NCBI GenBank assembly: GCA_937883755.1
Contig: CAKZYA010000046.1
Location: 27,061 to 91,060, forward strand
DNA: 64,000 nucleotides
Direction: 5' to 3'
DNA from: an uncultured Flammeovirgaceae bacterium
Lineage (GTDB): Bacteria; Bacteroidota; Bacteroidia; Cytophagales; Cyclobacteriaceae
Shown: positions 36,453 to 45,182 of the stretch, piece by piece
How the letters are laid out: each line of letters opens with the position of its first letter
Numbering within the stretch: the stretch's first letter is position 1
The notes under the pieces: model-generated
What the model was told of the DNA's origin: nothing
Databases searched by the model: none
The model's input: the letters and a program-made list of their open reading frames with translations, nothing else
Made by a program: the position numbers and the translations under genes

Positions 36453-36830
36453 ATGAAAATAATAATCACCCTATTCGTTTTCTCCTTTTCCGTAGTAAAC
36501 ATATTCGCTCAAACTGCTATAGATTTACCAAAGAACGAGAAGAAAGCACTAAAACAAGCGGAAAAGCTACGAAAACAGCTCCTCAGAGGTGCTGACTTTA
36601 ATGAGTTGGCTAAGAAGCACTCTGATGATCCGGGTTCTGGACCTCATGGTGGAGAAATGGGAAGCGTTCAATTTAGGCAGTTTGTGCCGGAGTATGACTC
36701 AGGCGTACTGGCACTAAATGTTGGCGAAATCTCCAAGCCAGTTCGGACTAAGTTTGGCTACCACCTGATTGAGTTACTAGAGAAAGATGAGACCACATTT
36801 ACCTCTCGCCATATCTTAATTAAGCCTTGA
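36453..36830 (+). CDS. Small secreted parvulin-type peptidyl-prolyl isomerase, possibly circularly permuted
   Basis: A 125-residue protein with signal peptide 1-20 (IFAQ). Residues ~30-112 are a parvulin rotamase core: KQLLRGADFNELAKKHSDDP, GGEMGSVQFRQFVPEYDSG, ALNVGEISKPVRTKFGYHLI (His104). The usual first strand with its active-site His (xxHILI) is missing from the N-terminus. Instead RHILIKP (His120) ends the protein. This is what either a circular permutant or a fragment cut from a tandem-rotamase protein would look like. If permuted, both active-site His are kept. It starts 42 bases after the AraC stop. Confidence 0.8.
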   Translation: MKIIITLFVFSFSVVNIFAQTAIDLPKNEKKALKQAEKLRKQLLRGADFNELAKKHSDDPGSGPHGGEMGSVQFRQFVPEYDSGVLALNVGEISKPVRTKFGYHLIELLEKDETTFTSRHILIKP

Positions 36831-36913
36831 AAGTTTCTACATCTGCCCGAAGCCTTGCTCATTAATCTTCGTATTAATTAGTATCTTAGCTTTACTAAGG
36901 AAAATAAAGAGTC

Positions 36914-37492
36914 ATGGAACAGCCTCAAGTAACTCAACGACTTAGCCTAGAGGAATATAATCAACTGGAAGAAGAAACCTATCAACGCTACGAGTACCAC
37001 GACGGCGAAGTGTACGCGATGGCTGGTGGTGATCCGGTACATAATGCTATCGGTGTAAATATGACCACTATTCTTAGCCAGCTTCTTCGTAAGAAAAGTT
37101 GTAATGTATTTAATAGCGACCAGAAAGTATACATTCAATCGGTCAATCGATCGTTTTACCCGGATGCTTCGGTCACCTGCGGTTCAGTAGATCGCTCTGA
37201 GCAGGATACTAAAGCAATTACGAATCCTATCTTGCTGGTGGAGGTATTATCCGATAGTACTGAAGCCTTTGACCGAGGTCGGAAATTCGAGTACTTTAGC
37301 AAACTTTATAGCTTACGGGAATACGTACTTATCAGCCAGCACGAGCCAGTTGTACAAGTGTATTATCGCCCATCTGATACCGACCTATGGCAGATGAACT
37401 GGGTACGAGGAAAAGAGCAGGTTCTCACCTTGCAATCCTTAGAGATTGAAACTAAGCTAGAAGAGATTTATCTGAAAACGGAAGATTTGTAA
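36914..37492 (+). CDS. Uma2 family (DUF820) PD-(D/E)XK nuclease-fold protein
   Basis: A 192-residue protein of the Uma2/DUF820 family. Visible motifs: LSLEEYNQLEEETYQRYEYH, DGEVYAMAGGDPVHNAI, the catalytic-type Asp in SFYPDASVTCG, and PILLVEVLSDSTEAFDRGRK carrying ExE/xK-like residues, then KFEYFSKLYSLREYVLI. The fold is that of restriction-type nucleases, but cellular function is unproven; these genes spread widely in cyanobacteria and some Bacteroidota. Monocistronic, followed by a short-period hairpin repeat. No mobility gene is visible. Confidence 0.9.
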   Translation: MEQPQVTQRLSLEEYNQLEEETYQRYEYHDGEVYAMAGGDPVHNAIGVNMTTILSQLLRKKSCNVFNSDQKVYIQSVNRSFYPDASVTCGSVDRSEQDTKAITNPILLVEVLSDSTEAFDRGRKFEYFSKLYSLREYVLISQHEPVVQVYYRPSDTDLWQMNWVRGKEQVLTLQSLEIETKLEEIYLKTEDL

Positions 37493-37548
37493 TGACTGAT
37501 GAAAGCTACATTGTTCACTAATCATTAATCATCAGTCATCAATCATTA
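37491..37548. repeat. Short-period hairpin repeat downstream of the Uma2 gene
   Basis: TGACTGATGA (37493-37502) pairs perfectly with TCATCAGTCA (37529-37538). The right arm is made of TAATCATTAATCATCAGTCA-like units of about 7 bases. It lies between the convergent Uma2 and amidohydrolase genes and may double as a terminator. Confidence 0.6.
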
Positions 37549-39084
37549 TTTTCTCAGCATTTGTCCGTGGCGCTGAGAGCTAAGCTCACCGTTTTCTAAA
37601 CTGATTTCTCCGTTCACGATTACGTAATTCATGCCTTTAGCCAACTGAAATGGGTCCTCGTAGGTGGCTGTTTCATGAACTTGTTGGGGATCAAACACCA
37701 AAATATCAGCTTTGTTGCCAACAGTCAGCGTACCTCGGTCACTAATACCCATTGTTTGAGCAGGCAATGAAGTCATCTTTCGCACAGCCTCAGTCAGCGT
37801 AAGCACACTATCCTGCACAACAAATTTTTCAATAATCCGAGCGAAGGTTCCGTGTCCCCGCGGGTGACGCGAGGTCGGGCTACCATCGGAGCTAATCATA
37901 ACTAAAGAGTCAGCAATAAAGCGACTTTGTAATGAATCGTTCATCACGAAATAAGCCCCCGATGCGCCACCAGGCTGGATGTCATCAATTAGAATATCTT
38001 CAAACGGTTTATTCATTTCTTTGGCTAGTTGCGCCAGCGTTTTTCCGGCATAAGGAGCAGTACCGAGGAGGGTTGCTTCCGGTCCATTGCGCTGATTTAC
38101 TTTATTCCGAAGAAACTCTTCCAATTCAGCCCGACGGTTAGCAATCACTTGCTGGTAATCATTCGGGGGTTTAGCCCACTCTGGAAATAAAATGCTGATG
38201 CCCGTATAGCTGGCCGTGTAGGGATACACATCCGCTGTAACCTGAACTCCACTCTGTCGGGCTTGGTGCAATAGGTCTAGAATTTCTTCCGCCCGACTTT
38301 CACCTTGTCCGTAGACCACTTTCATATGCGACACATTCACTTGGCAGAATTGACCCTGGTTCAGCAATTCCTGAATAGACGATCCCACTTCGCTATCGTC
38401 TTCGTTACGGACGTGGCTGGTAATGACCTTTTCTCTTTCACCCACAATTTTGGCAAGGTGCTCTAGTTCATAGGATGGGGCGTAAAAACCGGGAATGTAT
38501 TCCAACCCCGTAGTCATACCGAAACATCCGGCATCCAGGTTTTTCTCTAATAGACCACCTATCTTCTCCAGTTGCTCTTCCGAAGGGCGAGGGTTGTACT
38601 TGATTCCTGATTGCATCCGTAGCGTACCGTGCCCCACAAACATAGCGATATTCACTCCCGGCACAGTATCTTCTACCAATTGCATCCACTCAGCCAGGTT
38701 CTCATAATCGGGACTAGAACCGTCTTTTCCCAACGATATTGTCGTGGCTCCCATCGCCAGGAAATTTTGAAAATCAGGGGTTTCGAGCGGGTTGCCGTGG
38801 GAGTGCATATCGATAAATCCCGGAGTGACTACTTCTCCCGCAGCACCAATGGTTTTTTCAACCTCCATCAGCGCAGTATCTACTTTACCGATAAAGACAA
38901 TCGTATCATCTTGAATCAGTAAATCAACTACGTAGCTATCATTCCCTAAACCGTCGATAACTTGCCCGTCTTGAATCAGCAGCGAATACTTTTTCCCTGG
39001 CTGCTGGCTTAAAAAAGATTCAAATTCAGTAGGAGAGGACTGAGTACAGGCAGCTAAAAGTAGTAAGCCAAGAAATGTCCGCAT
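37546..39084 (-). CDS. D-aminoacylase-type amidohydrolase lipoprotein
   Basis: A 512-residue metal-dependent hydrolase resembling N-acyl-D-amino-acid deacylases. The lipoprotein signal is LLLLAACT (Cys13). The amidohydrolase core begins LLIQDGQVIDGLGND, with PGFIDMHSHGNP (the HxH metal site), FVGHGTLR, MTTGLEYIPGFYAPSYEL, ITSHVRNEDDSE (His), VNVSHMKVVYG (His), MISSDGSPTSRHPRGHGTF (Asp), and a C-terminal KADILVFDPQQV. Likely a periplasmic or surface deacylation of D-amino acid derivatives, for example from peptidoglycan or marine debris. Last gene of a tight operon after DoxX (3-base gap). Confidence 0.88.
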   Translation of the reverse strand: MRTFLGLLLLAACTQSSPTEFESFLSQQPGKKYSLLIQDGQVIDGLGNDSYVVDLLIQDDTIVFIGKVDTALMEVEKTIGAAGEVVTPGFIDMHSHGNPLETPDFQNFLAMGATTISLGKDGSSPDYENLAEWMQLVEDTVPGVNIAMFVGHGTLRMQSGIKYNPRPSEEQLEKIGGLLEKNLDAGCFGMTTGLEYIPGFYAPSYELEHLAKIVGEREKVITSHVRNEDDSEVGSSIQELLNQGQFCQVNVSHMKVVYGQGESRAEEILDLLHQARQSGVQVTADVYPYTASYTGISILFPEWAKPPNDYQQVIANRRAELEEFLRNKVNQRNGPEATLLGTAPYAGKTLAQLAKEMNKPFEDILIDDIQPGGASGAYFVMNDSLQSRFIADSLVMISSDGSPTSRHPRGHGTFARIIEKFVVQDSVLTLTEAVRKMTSLPAQTMGISDRGTLTVGNKADILVFDPQQVHETATYEDPFQLAKGMNYVIVNGEISLENGELSSQRHGQMLRK

Positions 39085-39087
39085 ATA

Positions 39088-39501
39088 TTATAATTTTTTA
39101 CTAATCCGGTGCTTTCCAGGGCCAGTAACGAGTAAAGCAATAAATACAATGCCAGCCTCTAGCGGGTGCGAGATGCGTCCGTAGCTATCACTGTTGCCGA
39201 TATGCATGGCGGTGGCAACAATCATGGTAGCAATAAGTAGTAACAAAGCCGGAACCCAGAGAATACCCAGCATCAGGCAGAGGCCACCTACACACTCAGC
39301 AAAGCCTCCCATGAAACCCCAAAAAGCCGGGAGAAACGTGATCCCTAAATTTTCCATCGTACCGCCTAGCTTTTCCCAGCGTTCAGGCCCGCCCATGAGT
39401 TTTGGCAAACCGTGGGCGATAAAAGAAATACCGAGTCCAATACGAATGATCAGCAGACCTAAATGAAAGTTTTTAGAGGAAGTAGTGCTAGAACGGCGCA
39501 T
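39088..39501 (-). CDS. DoxX family inner-membrane protein
   Basis: A 137-residue four-helix membrane protein of the DoxX family: GLLIIRIGLGISFIAHGLPK, GGTMENLGITFLPAFW, GGFAECVGGLCLMLGILW and a C-terminal GIVFIALLVTGPGKH. The family includes quinol-oxidase-associated subunits and redox-stress proteins; the exact role here is unknown. It lies 3 bases upstream of the amidohydrolase and 3 bases downstream of the PLDc_N gene. Confidence 0.88.
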   Translation of the reverse strand: MRRSSTTSSKNFHLGLLIIRIGLGISFIAHGLPKLMGGPERWEKLGGTMENLGITFLPAFWGFMGGFAECVGGLCLMLGILWVPALLLLIATMIVATAMHIGNSDSYGRISHPLEAGIVFIALLVTGPGKHRISKKL

Positions 39502-39504
39502 GAA

Positions 39505-39735
39505 CTAGGCTATTTTCTGATTGCGGCCTACAGCCAGATAAATAATGGCGCCAAGAAACTGTAATAAGATTACGACTAAGACACAGATGATTTTATTACT
39601 GTCATTACGAAACCGACTGCGAAGAATATCAATCAGTGCATAAAGCCAGAAAGCTGTTCCTAATAGCCCAAAGACTATTATTGTTAAAATTTCCCAGCCT
39701 CCTATATTACCGATAAATAAAAATAGTGTGTTCAT
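39505..39735 (-). CDS. PLDc_N domain small membrane protein
   Basis: A 76-residue protein with two transmembrane helices, matching the phospholipase-D-nuclease N-terminal (PLDc_N) pattern: GWEILTIIVFGLLGTAFWLY, ALIDILRSRF, and VVILLQFLGAIIYLAVGR with a basic tail. Only the membrane part exists; no HKD catalytic domain follows, which is usual for these stand-alone genes. First gene of the three-gene unit with DoxX and the amidohydrolase. Confidence 0.82.
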   Translation of the reverse strand: MNTLFLFIGNIGGWEILTIIVFGLLGTAFWLYALIDILRSRFRNDSNKIICVLVVILLQFLGAIIYLAVGRNQKIA

Positions 39736-39778
39736 TATTATTAGCTTAGTAGAGAAGTAAAATACGTTATTTTTATCA

Positions 39779-40471
39779 CTATTCCGTATCGTCTAAACTC
39801 TGTTGGAGAGTTTGTAACTTATCTAATACGCTGTTGTAATCATCAATCTGCTGGTTCATCAAATTACTGTAAGCAATAGCAATGTTCTCAAATCGATGGT
39901 CAGTAATAAAGTCAGTTGGGTCTATGGGATAGTTCGTACTATACCTAACCTTGTTGAAAAAATACGGATCAATGAAGTCTCTAATGTATTCTTGGGTATT
40001 CTGCTCACTAGTCGCTGTACCTTTCAATGATTCGTAAGTATTGACTAATTCTTTTCGTAAAGCATAGTCTTTAATTAAATTAAAGTCGCCTGACTCTTTA
40101 ATATTTTCTATCGTAGTGAAGAGCGGTTGGTAGCCTACGGGGTTGGTCATTAGTGGCGCGGTAGTACCCAGTCGGGAATCCATAAATCTTTTTGATGCGA
40201 TTAAAACTTTTATAGTATCCGCCTTTTCTTTAAAAAAGCGAGCTTGTTTTAATGCTGATTGCAGATTTTCAATGTTTTCTCGGGTTTCCAGTCTAAAGCT
40301 TTCCAGATAATTTTCTAGACGTTGTTTATCTTTCCTTGACTCGTTCCAGTTGTTTAACTGGAACGCAAGCGTGATACCTAGGATTACAATTAAAAAATCG
40401 ATGAGCTTCGATTTCCAGTCAATAGTGATTTTGATCTTTTGACGATAGGCCGCTTTAATTCGCTTGATCAT
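39779..40471 (-). CDS. DUF6090-type membrane protein
   Basis: A 230-residue protein with a basic N-terminus, one transmembrane helix at ~27-42 (LIDFLIVILGITLAFQL) followed at once by NNWNESRKDKQRLENYL, and a long helical periplasmic part. The helix plus the NWNE(S/x)RK motif is the mark of the DUF6090 family common in Bacteroidota. Function unknown. A well-formed Bacteroidota promoter lies 22 bases upstream, so it is probably transcribed apart from the upstream tolC gene. Confidence 0.82.
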   Translation of the reverse strand: MIKRIKAAYRQKIKITIDWKSKLIDFLIVILGITLAFQLNNWNESRKDKQRLENYLESFRLETRENIENLQSALKQARFFKEKADTIKVLIASKRFMDSRLGTTAPLMTNPVGYQPLFTTIENIKESGDFNLIKDYALRKELVNTYESLKGTATSEQNTQEYIRDFIDPYFFNKVRYSTNYPIDPTDFITDHRFENIAIAYSNLMNQQIDDYNSVLDKLQTLQQSLDDTE

Positions 40472-40492
40472 TTGGCAAGGACAGGTTTATGC

Positions 40493-40523
40493 CAAAAATA
40501 ACACGTTTTTCAGATCAGTCAAG
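40493..40523 (-). promoter_or_regulatory. Promoter for the DUF6090 gene
   Basis: On the minus strand CTTG/TTG (40523-40520), a 19-base spacer, then TATTTTTG (40500-40493), an exact TAnnTTTG match. The ATG is 22 bases past the -7 box. Confidence 0.5.
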
Positions 40524-40539
40524 CTGATATAAATTTAGC

Positions 40540-41892
40540 TTAATTTACATTCTCATATTCGCTCAAAATACCTCCAGTGAGGCGCATTAGCTCGGTTTCT
40601 GACTCAATGAGATTGTATTTGGCCTGAATATTTGCCAGGGCGGTATTCAGATAATTCACCTGAATGTCACGGTAATCGAAGGAGCTGATGGTGCCGTTGC
40701 GGAAACGTTCTTCGGATAGGTCTAAGTTTAGCTGAGCTGACCGAATATTTTCTTCTGAGATGGATAGTAGCTTTTTACGCACGTTGTACAGATCGTAAGT
40801 AGCCATTAGGTTATTACGAAGTGTAATTTTCTGCTGCTCGATCTGTACCTGACTGATACGCTCTTGAGTGTAAGCGTTTTCAATGGCTTGACGCACCCGT
40901 CCGCCATCAAATAATAGATAATTCAGGGTAAACCCAGCCGCGTAACTAAGCGTTCTACCCTGAACTATTTCTTCCCGATTGGGATCATCAAAGGCGAACT
41001 GGGCATTGGAAACATCCTGCCGCTGCCAGGTATAACCGGCTCCAGCCGTAAAATTAAGTTGAGGATAAAGCTCGGTTTTAGCCAAACGAGTATCTGAGCG
41101 GGCTATTTCTAGGTTGATGTACTGATTTTGCAAGTTACGATTGCTAGCAATCATGCGTTCGTACAAATCGTCTAGCGCATAGTTTGAAGATTCAACTGCC
41201 AAACTATCAGTAAGATCGTAGGTTAAGGTTACGTCTTGCCCCATCAACAGATTTAGCGTCCGACGGGTATTCAAGTAATTAATCTCCTGAGTAACTAGGT
41301 TGGATGAGTCCGTCAGAAAGGCATTCTGCTCTTGAAGTATATCGAACGTAACTGCACTACCCAACTCACCTTTCAGCCGCACATATTCGTAGCGATCTTT
41401 AGAAAGTGAAAATACGGTCTCCAGCACATCTAGCCGCTCTCGCTCCAACTGGGTTAGGTAGTATTGATTAATAATCGCCTGAATCGCATTTTCAATAACC
41501 ACCTGGGCATTACCCCGCGTAAAACTTTCCAGTTGCTGCAATCGCTCCCGTCGAATATTCACTGCAAACCCACTAAATAGTGTCCAATTGACATTTACGC
41601 CGGGGGTAACATCATTTGAGATGGTTAACCCTTGTAGAAAGCCTGCGGGGTTCTCCACATCCCGAAAGTTATTATTCTGAGCTACACTCAAGCTGATGGT
41701 AGGCCAACGTCCGGCGGCTCCCCAATTATTATTATTTTTAGCGATCTCTACGTTCAGTTCTTCTACCTGAATATCAAAGTTATTGGCTAAACCAACCTGA
41801 ATGGCATCTGACAACGAGAGGGTTTCTTGCTCTTGAGAATAGCCTGAAAGAGTTATCCAAGAGAAAATTAAAGTAAGAAGAAAGTATTTCAT
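40540..41892 (-). CDS. TolC family outer-membrane efflux protein
   Basis: A 450-residue outer-membrane channel of the TolC/OEP family: signal peptide (ITLSGYSQ), two repeated OEP halves of long helices and beta strands (LSLSDAIQVGLANNFDIQVE; LEIARSDTRLAKTELYPQLN), VNWTLFSGFAVNIRRE and LNYLLFDGGRVRQAIENAYT, ending in the AKYNLIESETELMRLTGG helix. It is the exit duct for the RND pump encoded just upstream (77-base gap). Substrate unknown. Confidence 0.92.
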   Translation of the reverse strand: MKYFLLTLIFSWITLSGYSQEQETLSLSDAIQVGLANNFDIQVEELNVEIAKNNNNWGAAGRWPTISLSVAQNNNFRDVENPAGFLQGLTISNDVTPGVNVNWTLFSGFAVNIRRERLQQLESFTRGNAQVVIENAIQAIINQYYLTQLERERLDVLETVFSLSKDRYEYVRLKGELGSAVTFDILQEQNAFLTDSSNLVTQEINYLNTRRTLNLLMGQDVTLTYDLTDSLAVESSNYALDDLYERMIASNRNLQNQYINLEIARSDTRLAKTELYPQLNFTAGAGYTWQRQDVSNAQFAFDDPNREEIVQGRTLSYAAGFTLNYLLFDGGRVRQAIENAYTQERISQVQIEQQKITLRNNLMATYDLYNVRKKLLSISEENIRSAQLNLDLSEERFRNGTISSFDYRDIQVNYLNTALANIQAKYNLIESETELMRLTGGILSEYENVN

Positions 41893-41969
41893 GAAAAGTT
41901 GGAGGTCAGGGTTTAACGGTGGATGTACGTATATACTGCGTCTTTCTTATTTCACATCTCATATTTCTC

Positions 41970-44900
41970 CTACACTTGCTGCAAGCGTCGCTGCTCGCGG
42001 ATGGCAGGTTCCACGTCTTCGTGGTCAGGCGAACGATATGGTTCATCAGGACTCATATAATGCTTCACTTTACCAATACTCTTATTGATATACAGCTTAA
42101 CATCGTTGAAAACCAGAATAATCACTGGGAAGAATAACAAGATCATCAGTGTGCCAAGTAATACTCCGTAAGCGACCGAAATCGCCATCGGAACCAGAAA
42201 CTGGGCCTGAAAACTCTTCTCCAAAATCAGCGGATACAAGCCAACTACCGTAGTAATTGACGTAAGCAGGATAGCTCGGAAACGAGCGATACCCGCTCCA
42301 AAAGCTGCTTCTTCTACCCGCATACCTTCCCGAAGATTCTGATTGTATTTATCTAACATCACTACGGCATCGTTAATGATTACTCCCGACAGAGCAATCA
42401 TACCGTACATACTGAGCGTAGAAATCGGCTGGTCGTGAATACCGTGCCCAATAGCTGCACAAACCAATCCTAGTGGAATGAGCAGCAGAATTAAGATTGC
42501 CTGGTAAAGCGATCGGAACGAAAGGGTAATAACCAGGATCATCATGATTAAGGCGGTGGGGAATACCTTAATGAACGAGTCAAATGTGCGAGCCGAACGT
42601 CGTGATTGTCCTTCGAACGAATAAGTTACGCTGGGGTATTTTGCCAAAATAGGCGGAAGAATTTCGGTTTGAACCTTCTCAATAATCGGTGGAACTGGCT
42701 CGTAAGGATCAACTAGGTCAGCCTCGAGCCGCACCTCTCGCTTACCATTAAAGTGGTTGATGTTCATTACACCCCGCTCAATGTTATAATCAGCTAGCTC
42801 TCGTAAGGGATACTCGTTTCCCTGCCCGTCTTTAATCCGCATAGCTTCCATTTGCGAAATAGTCAGACGATCTTCTTCTGGGTAGCGTACCCACACCCGC
42901 ACTTCATCGGTGCCAATAATCAGCCGTTGGGCTTCTTCACCAAAAAACGCTTGCCGAATTTGGCTAGTAATATCTTGCTGGGAAAACCCTAAAAAGTACG
43001 CTTGCGGACGCAATTCTAACTGAATTTCCCGCTGCCCGGTAGCGGTATTGTCTTTAATATCTTTAAGCGAAGCCAGACCCATAATTTCGGCTTTAGCCTC
43101 TTCTTTGGCCGCCATCAGACTTTCAAGATCGTTACCTAGCAGTGCTAGTGAAAACGGTGTTCCAAAACGATTCTGCCCACCTACACTAAACTTCTGTGCT
43201 TCGGGTACCGCTCCAATTTTCTGGCGCACTCGGTTGGCAATCTCGAAACTAGAGATGTCTTCTACCCTCTCTAAATTGGCTAAGTCTACTCGCAAGTACC
43301 CCGCATGGCTACCCCGTTCAGCTCCCCCACGACCGCCGCTGCTGCCTACATTCAGGCTCACAGTCTCAATCAAAGACTCATCGTCACTACGGTCTTCTTT
43401 GATCTCTTCGTTTACTTCCCATATGGCATTTTCGAAGCGCCGCAGATAATCTTCGGTAATACTCTCCCGGGTTCCGGGGTTCAGTACTAGTGATACCTCA
43501 AAATCGTCGAAGGGAATAGAGGGAAATATAGTGTACTTAATTAGTCCACCCTGAATCATACCCCACACAACCATAAAGATGAATATTGGGATGGCGAAAG
43601 AAACCCAACGCCACTGAATCAGTAACCGGAGCACACCACCGTAAATATTATCTCGCAGATACTTAATTCCTTTATCCAACCCGCGCCGGATACGGTCTTT
43701 CTTAGGTTTATGGTCGGCATCTTCGGCTTTACCTGTTGCCAAGTGAGAGGGAAGTACAAAAAACGCTTCTACTAAGGAAAAAGCCAGACAGGCAATCACT
43801 ACAATAGACATCTCGGTTGTGAATCCCTGATTGTCCAGTAGCATCAGCGGAATAAACGCAATAATGGTAGTAGTTACTGAAGTAAATACCGCTGGAAGCA
43901 CCTCCATTGTCCCATCTACTGCCGCCTGCACCGGGCCTTTGCCCATCTCCTTATGAGTATAGATATTTTCAGCAATCACGATACCATCGTCTACCAGAAT
44001 ACCGATTACTAGTATCATCCCGAAGAGCGAGAGCATATTGATGGTTATGCCCACCAGTCCGCCAACGATGAACATACCCAAAAACGACATTGGAATACCA
44101 ATGGCTACCCAAAATGAAAGCCGCAAACTCAAAAATAGCCCTAAAGCCACCAATACTAAAGTCAGACCAATCAGACCATTATTGGTGAGTAGACTGATTC
44201 GTTGCTGAAGCAAGGTATTGAAATCAAAGCTAGCGACTAGCTCGAAGTTTTCGTTTTCAGCGTCAAATTTTTCTAGATAATCACCGATGAACGCCGAGAT
44301 TTCCTGCAAATCTTCCTCCGGCAGTTTTCGCACGTTAACTGATATAGCCATCTGCCCATTAGAGAACGTTTTGTTGGGTGTATCGGCAAACTGGAATTTT
44401 ATATTAGCAATATCTTTTAGTAGCAGATTACTGCCATCGGGATTGGCGCGTAAAATAATCCGGCCTATTTCTTCGGGAGCATATTCCCGTGAGTTCGCCC
44501 GAATACGAATTTCTTCTTCCGAAGTTTTAATTGAGCCGCCCGAAATATCTCGGTTATTGAAGCGAACGGCGTTGGCTACCTGAGCGAATGTGAGATCGTA
44601 GCGCTGCAAAGTAGCTTCGTTAACCTCAATAGAAATTTCTAACGGAGGATATCCGAAAATATCTACCTGCGAAATTTCCCCGGAGTTGAGCATATCATCT
44701 TCAATCTGCTCAGCTTTCTGCTTGAGCGCTTTTAGATCAGCCGGACCTCGCAAGGTTAAAAAGGCGGCACTAGAACTAAAGCTACTTCGGTCTTTTACTA
44801 CTATCGGGGGCTCCGCACCTACCGGATACGACGGAATTCCGTCTACGGCGTTTTTCACTTCAGCTAGTACTTCGTCAATATCATAGCCGTCGCGGGTTTC

Positions 44901-45182
44901 AATATTAACGGTAGCTGAGTTTTCGGATGAGGTAGAAGTTACTTCTTCAATTCCTGTAATTCCTTTCAGGGATTCTTCTACCTTAATGGTGATTCCTTCT
45001 TCCATCTCTTCGGGAGAAGCACCCGGATACGTCACCCGAACAGCAATACGATTAGCCGGTAGTTCAGGAAAGAAGGATTTATTAATGCTTAAATAACCTA
45101 GTATGCCAAAGATGATAATGACGACTAGAATGGCATTGGCCCAAATGGGATAACGCACAAAGAACTCTACAATTTTTCTCAT
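41970..45182 (-). CDS. RND efflux pump inner-membrane permease
   Basis: A 1070-residue proton-driven pump of the RND superfamily. Two repeated halves with 12 membrane helices. The first half starts FFVRYPIWANAILVV with the porter motif VTYPGASPEEMEEGI; the proton-relay helix is GILVDDGIVIAENI (two Asp), with SLFGMILVIG before it; the second half has IALSGVIINDAVVMLDKYN and TSITTVVGLYPLIL. The motifs suggest the HAE/multidrug or lipophile group rather than the heavy-metal group. Its start overlaps the adaptor stop by 4 bases. The C-terminus ends in a charged tail (~45 residues). Confidence 0.94.
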   Translation of the reverse strand: MRKIVEFFVRYPIWANAILVVIIIFGILGYLSINKSFFPELPANRIAVRVTYPGASPEEMEEGITIKVEESLKGITGIEEVTSTSSENSATVNIETRDGYDIDEVLAEVKNAVDGIPSYPVGAEPPIVVKDRSSFSSSAAFLTLRGPADLKALKQKAEQIEDDMLNSGEISQVDIFGYPPLEISIEVNEATLQRYDLTFAQVANAVRFNNRDISGGSIKTSEEEIRIRANSREYAPEEIGRIILRANPDGSNLLLKDIANIKFQFADTPNKTFSNGQMAISVNVRKLPEEDLQEISAFIGDYLEKFDAENENFELVASFDFNTLLQQRISLLTNNGLIGLTLVLVALGLFLSLRLSFWVAIGIPMSFLGMFIVGGLVGITINMLSLFGMILVIGILVDDGIVIAENIYTHKEMGKGPVQAAVDGTMEVLPAVFTSVTTTIIAFIPLMLLDNQGFTTEMSIVVIACLAFSLVEAFFVLPSHLATGKAEDADHKPKKDRIRRGLDKGIKYLRDNIYGGVLRLLIQWRWVSFAIPIFIFMVVWGMIQGGLIKYTIFPSIPFDDFEVSLVLNPGTRESITEDYLRRFENAIWEVNEEIKEDRSDDESLIETVSLNVGSSGGRGGAERGSHAGYLRVDLANLERVEDISSFEIANRVRQKIGAVPEAQKFSVGGQNRFGTPFSLALLGNDLESLMAAKEEAKAEIMGLASLKDIKDNTATGQREIQLELRPQAYFLGFSQQDITSQIRQAFFGEEAQRLIIGTDEVRVWVRYPEEDRLTISQMEAMRIKDGQGNEYPLRELADYNIERGVMNINHFNGKREVRLEADLVDPYEPVPPIIEKVQTEILPPILAKYPSVTYSFEGQSRRSARTFDSFIKVFPTALIMMILVITLSFRSLYQAILILLLIPLGLVCAAIGHGIHDQPISTLSMYGMIALSGVIINDAVVMLDKYNQNLREGMRVEEAAFGAGIARFRAILLTSITTVVGLYPLILEKSFQAQFLVPMAISVAYGVLLGTLMILLFFPVIILVFNDVKLYINKSIGKVKHYMSPDEPYRSPDHEDVEPAIREQRRLQQV

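Noticed and set aside
36914..37492. Uma2 gene as part of a restriction-modification or defence island
   Set aside because: No methyltransferase, toxin-antitoxin, helicase or other defence gene lies nearby; Uma2 genes often stand alone.
43048..43449. 133-codon + strand open frame inside the RND permease
   Set aside because: Antisense shadow of a conserved permease region; no independent support.
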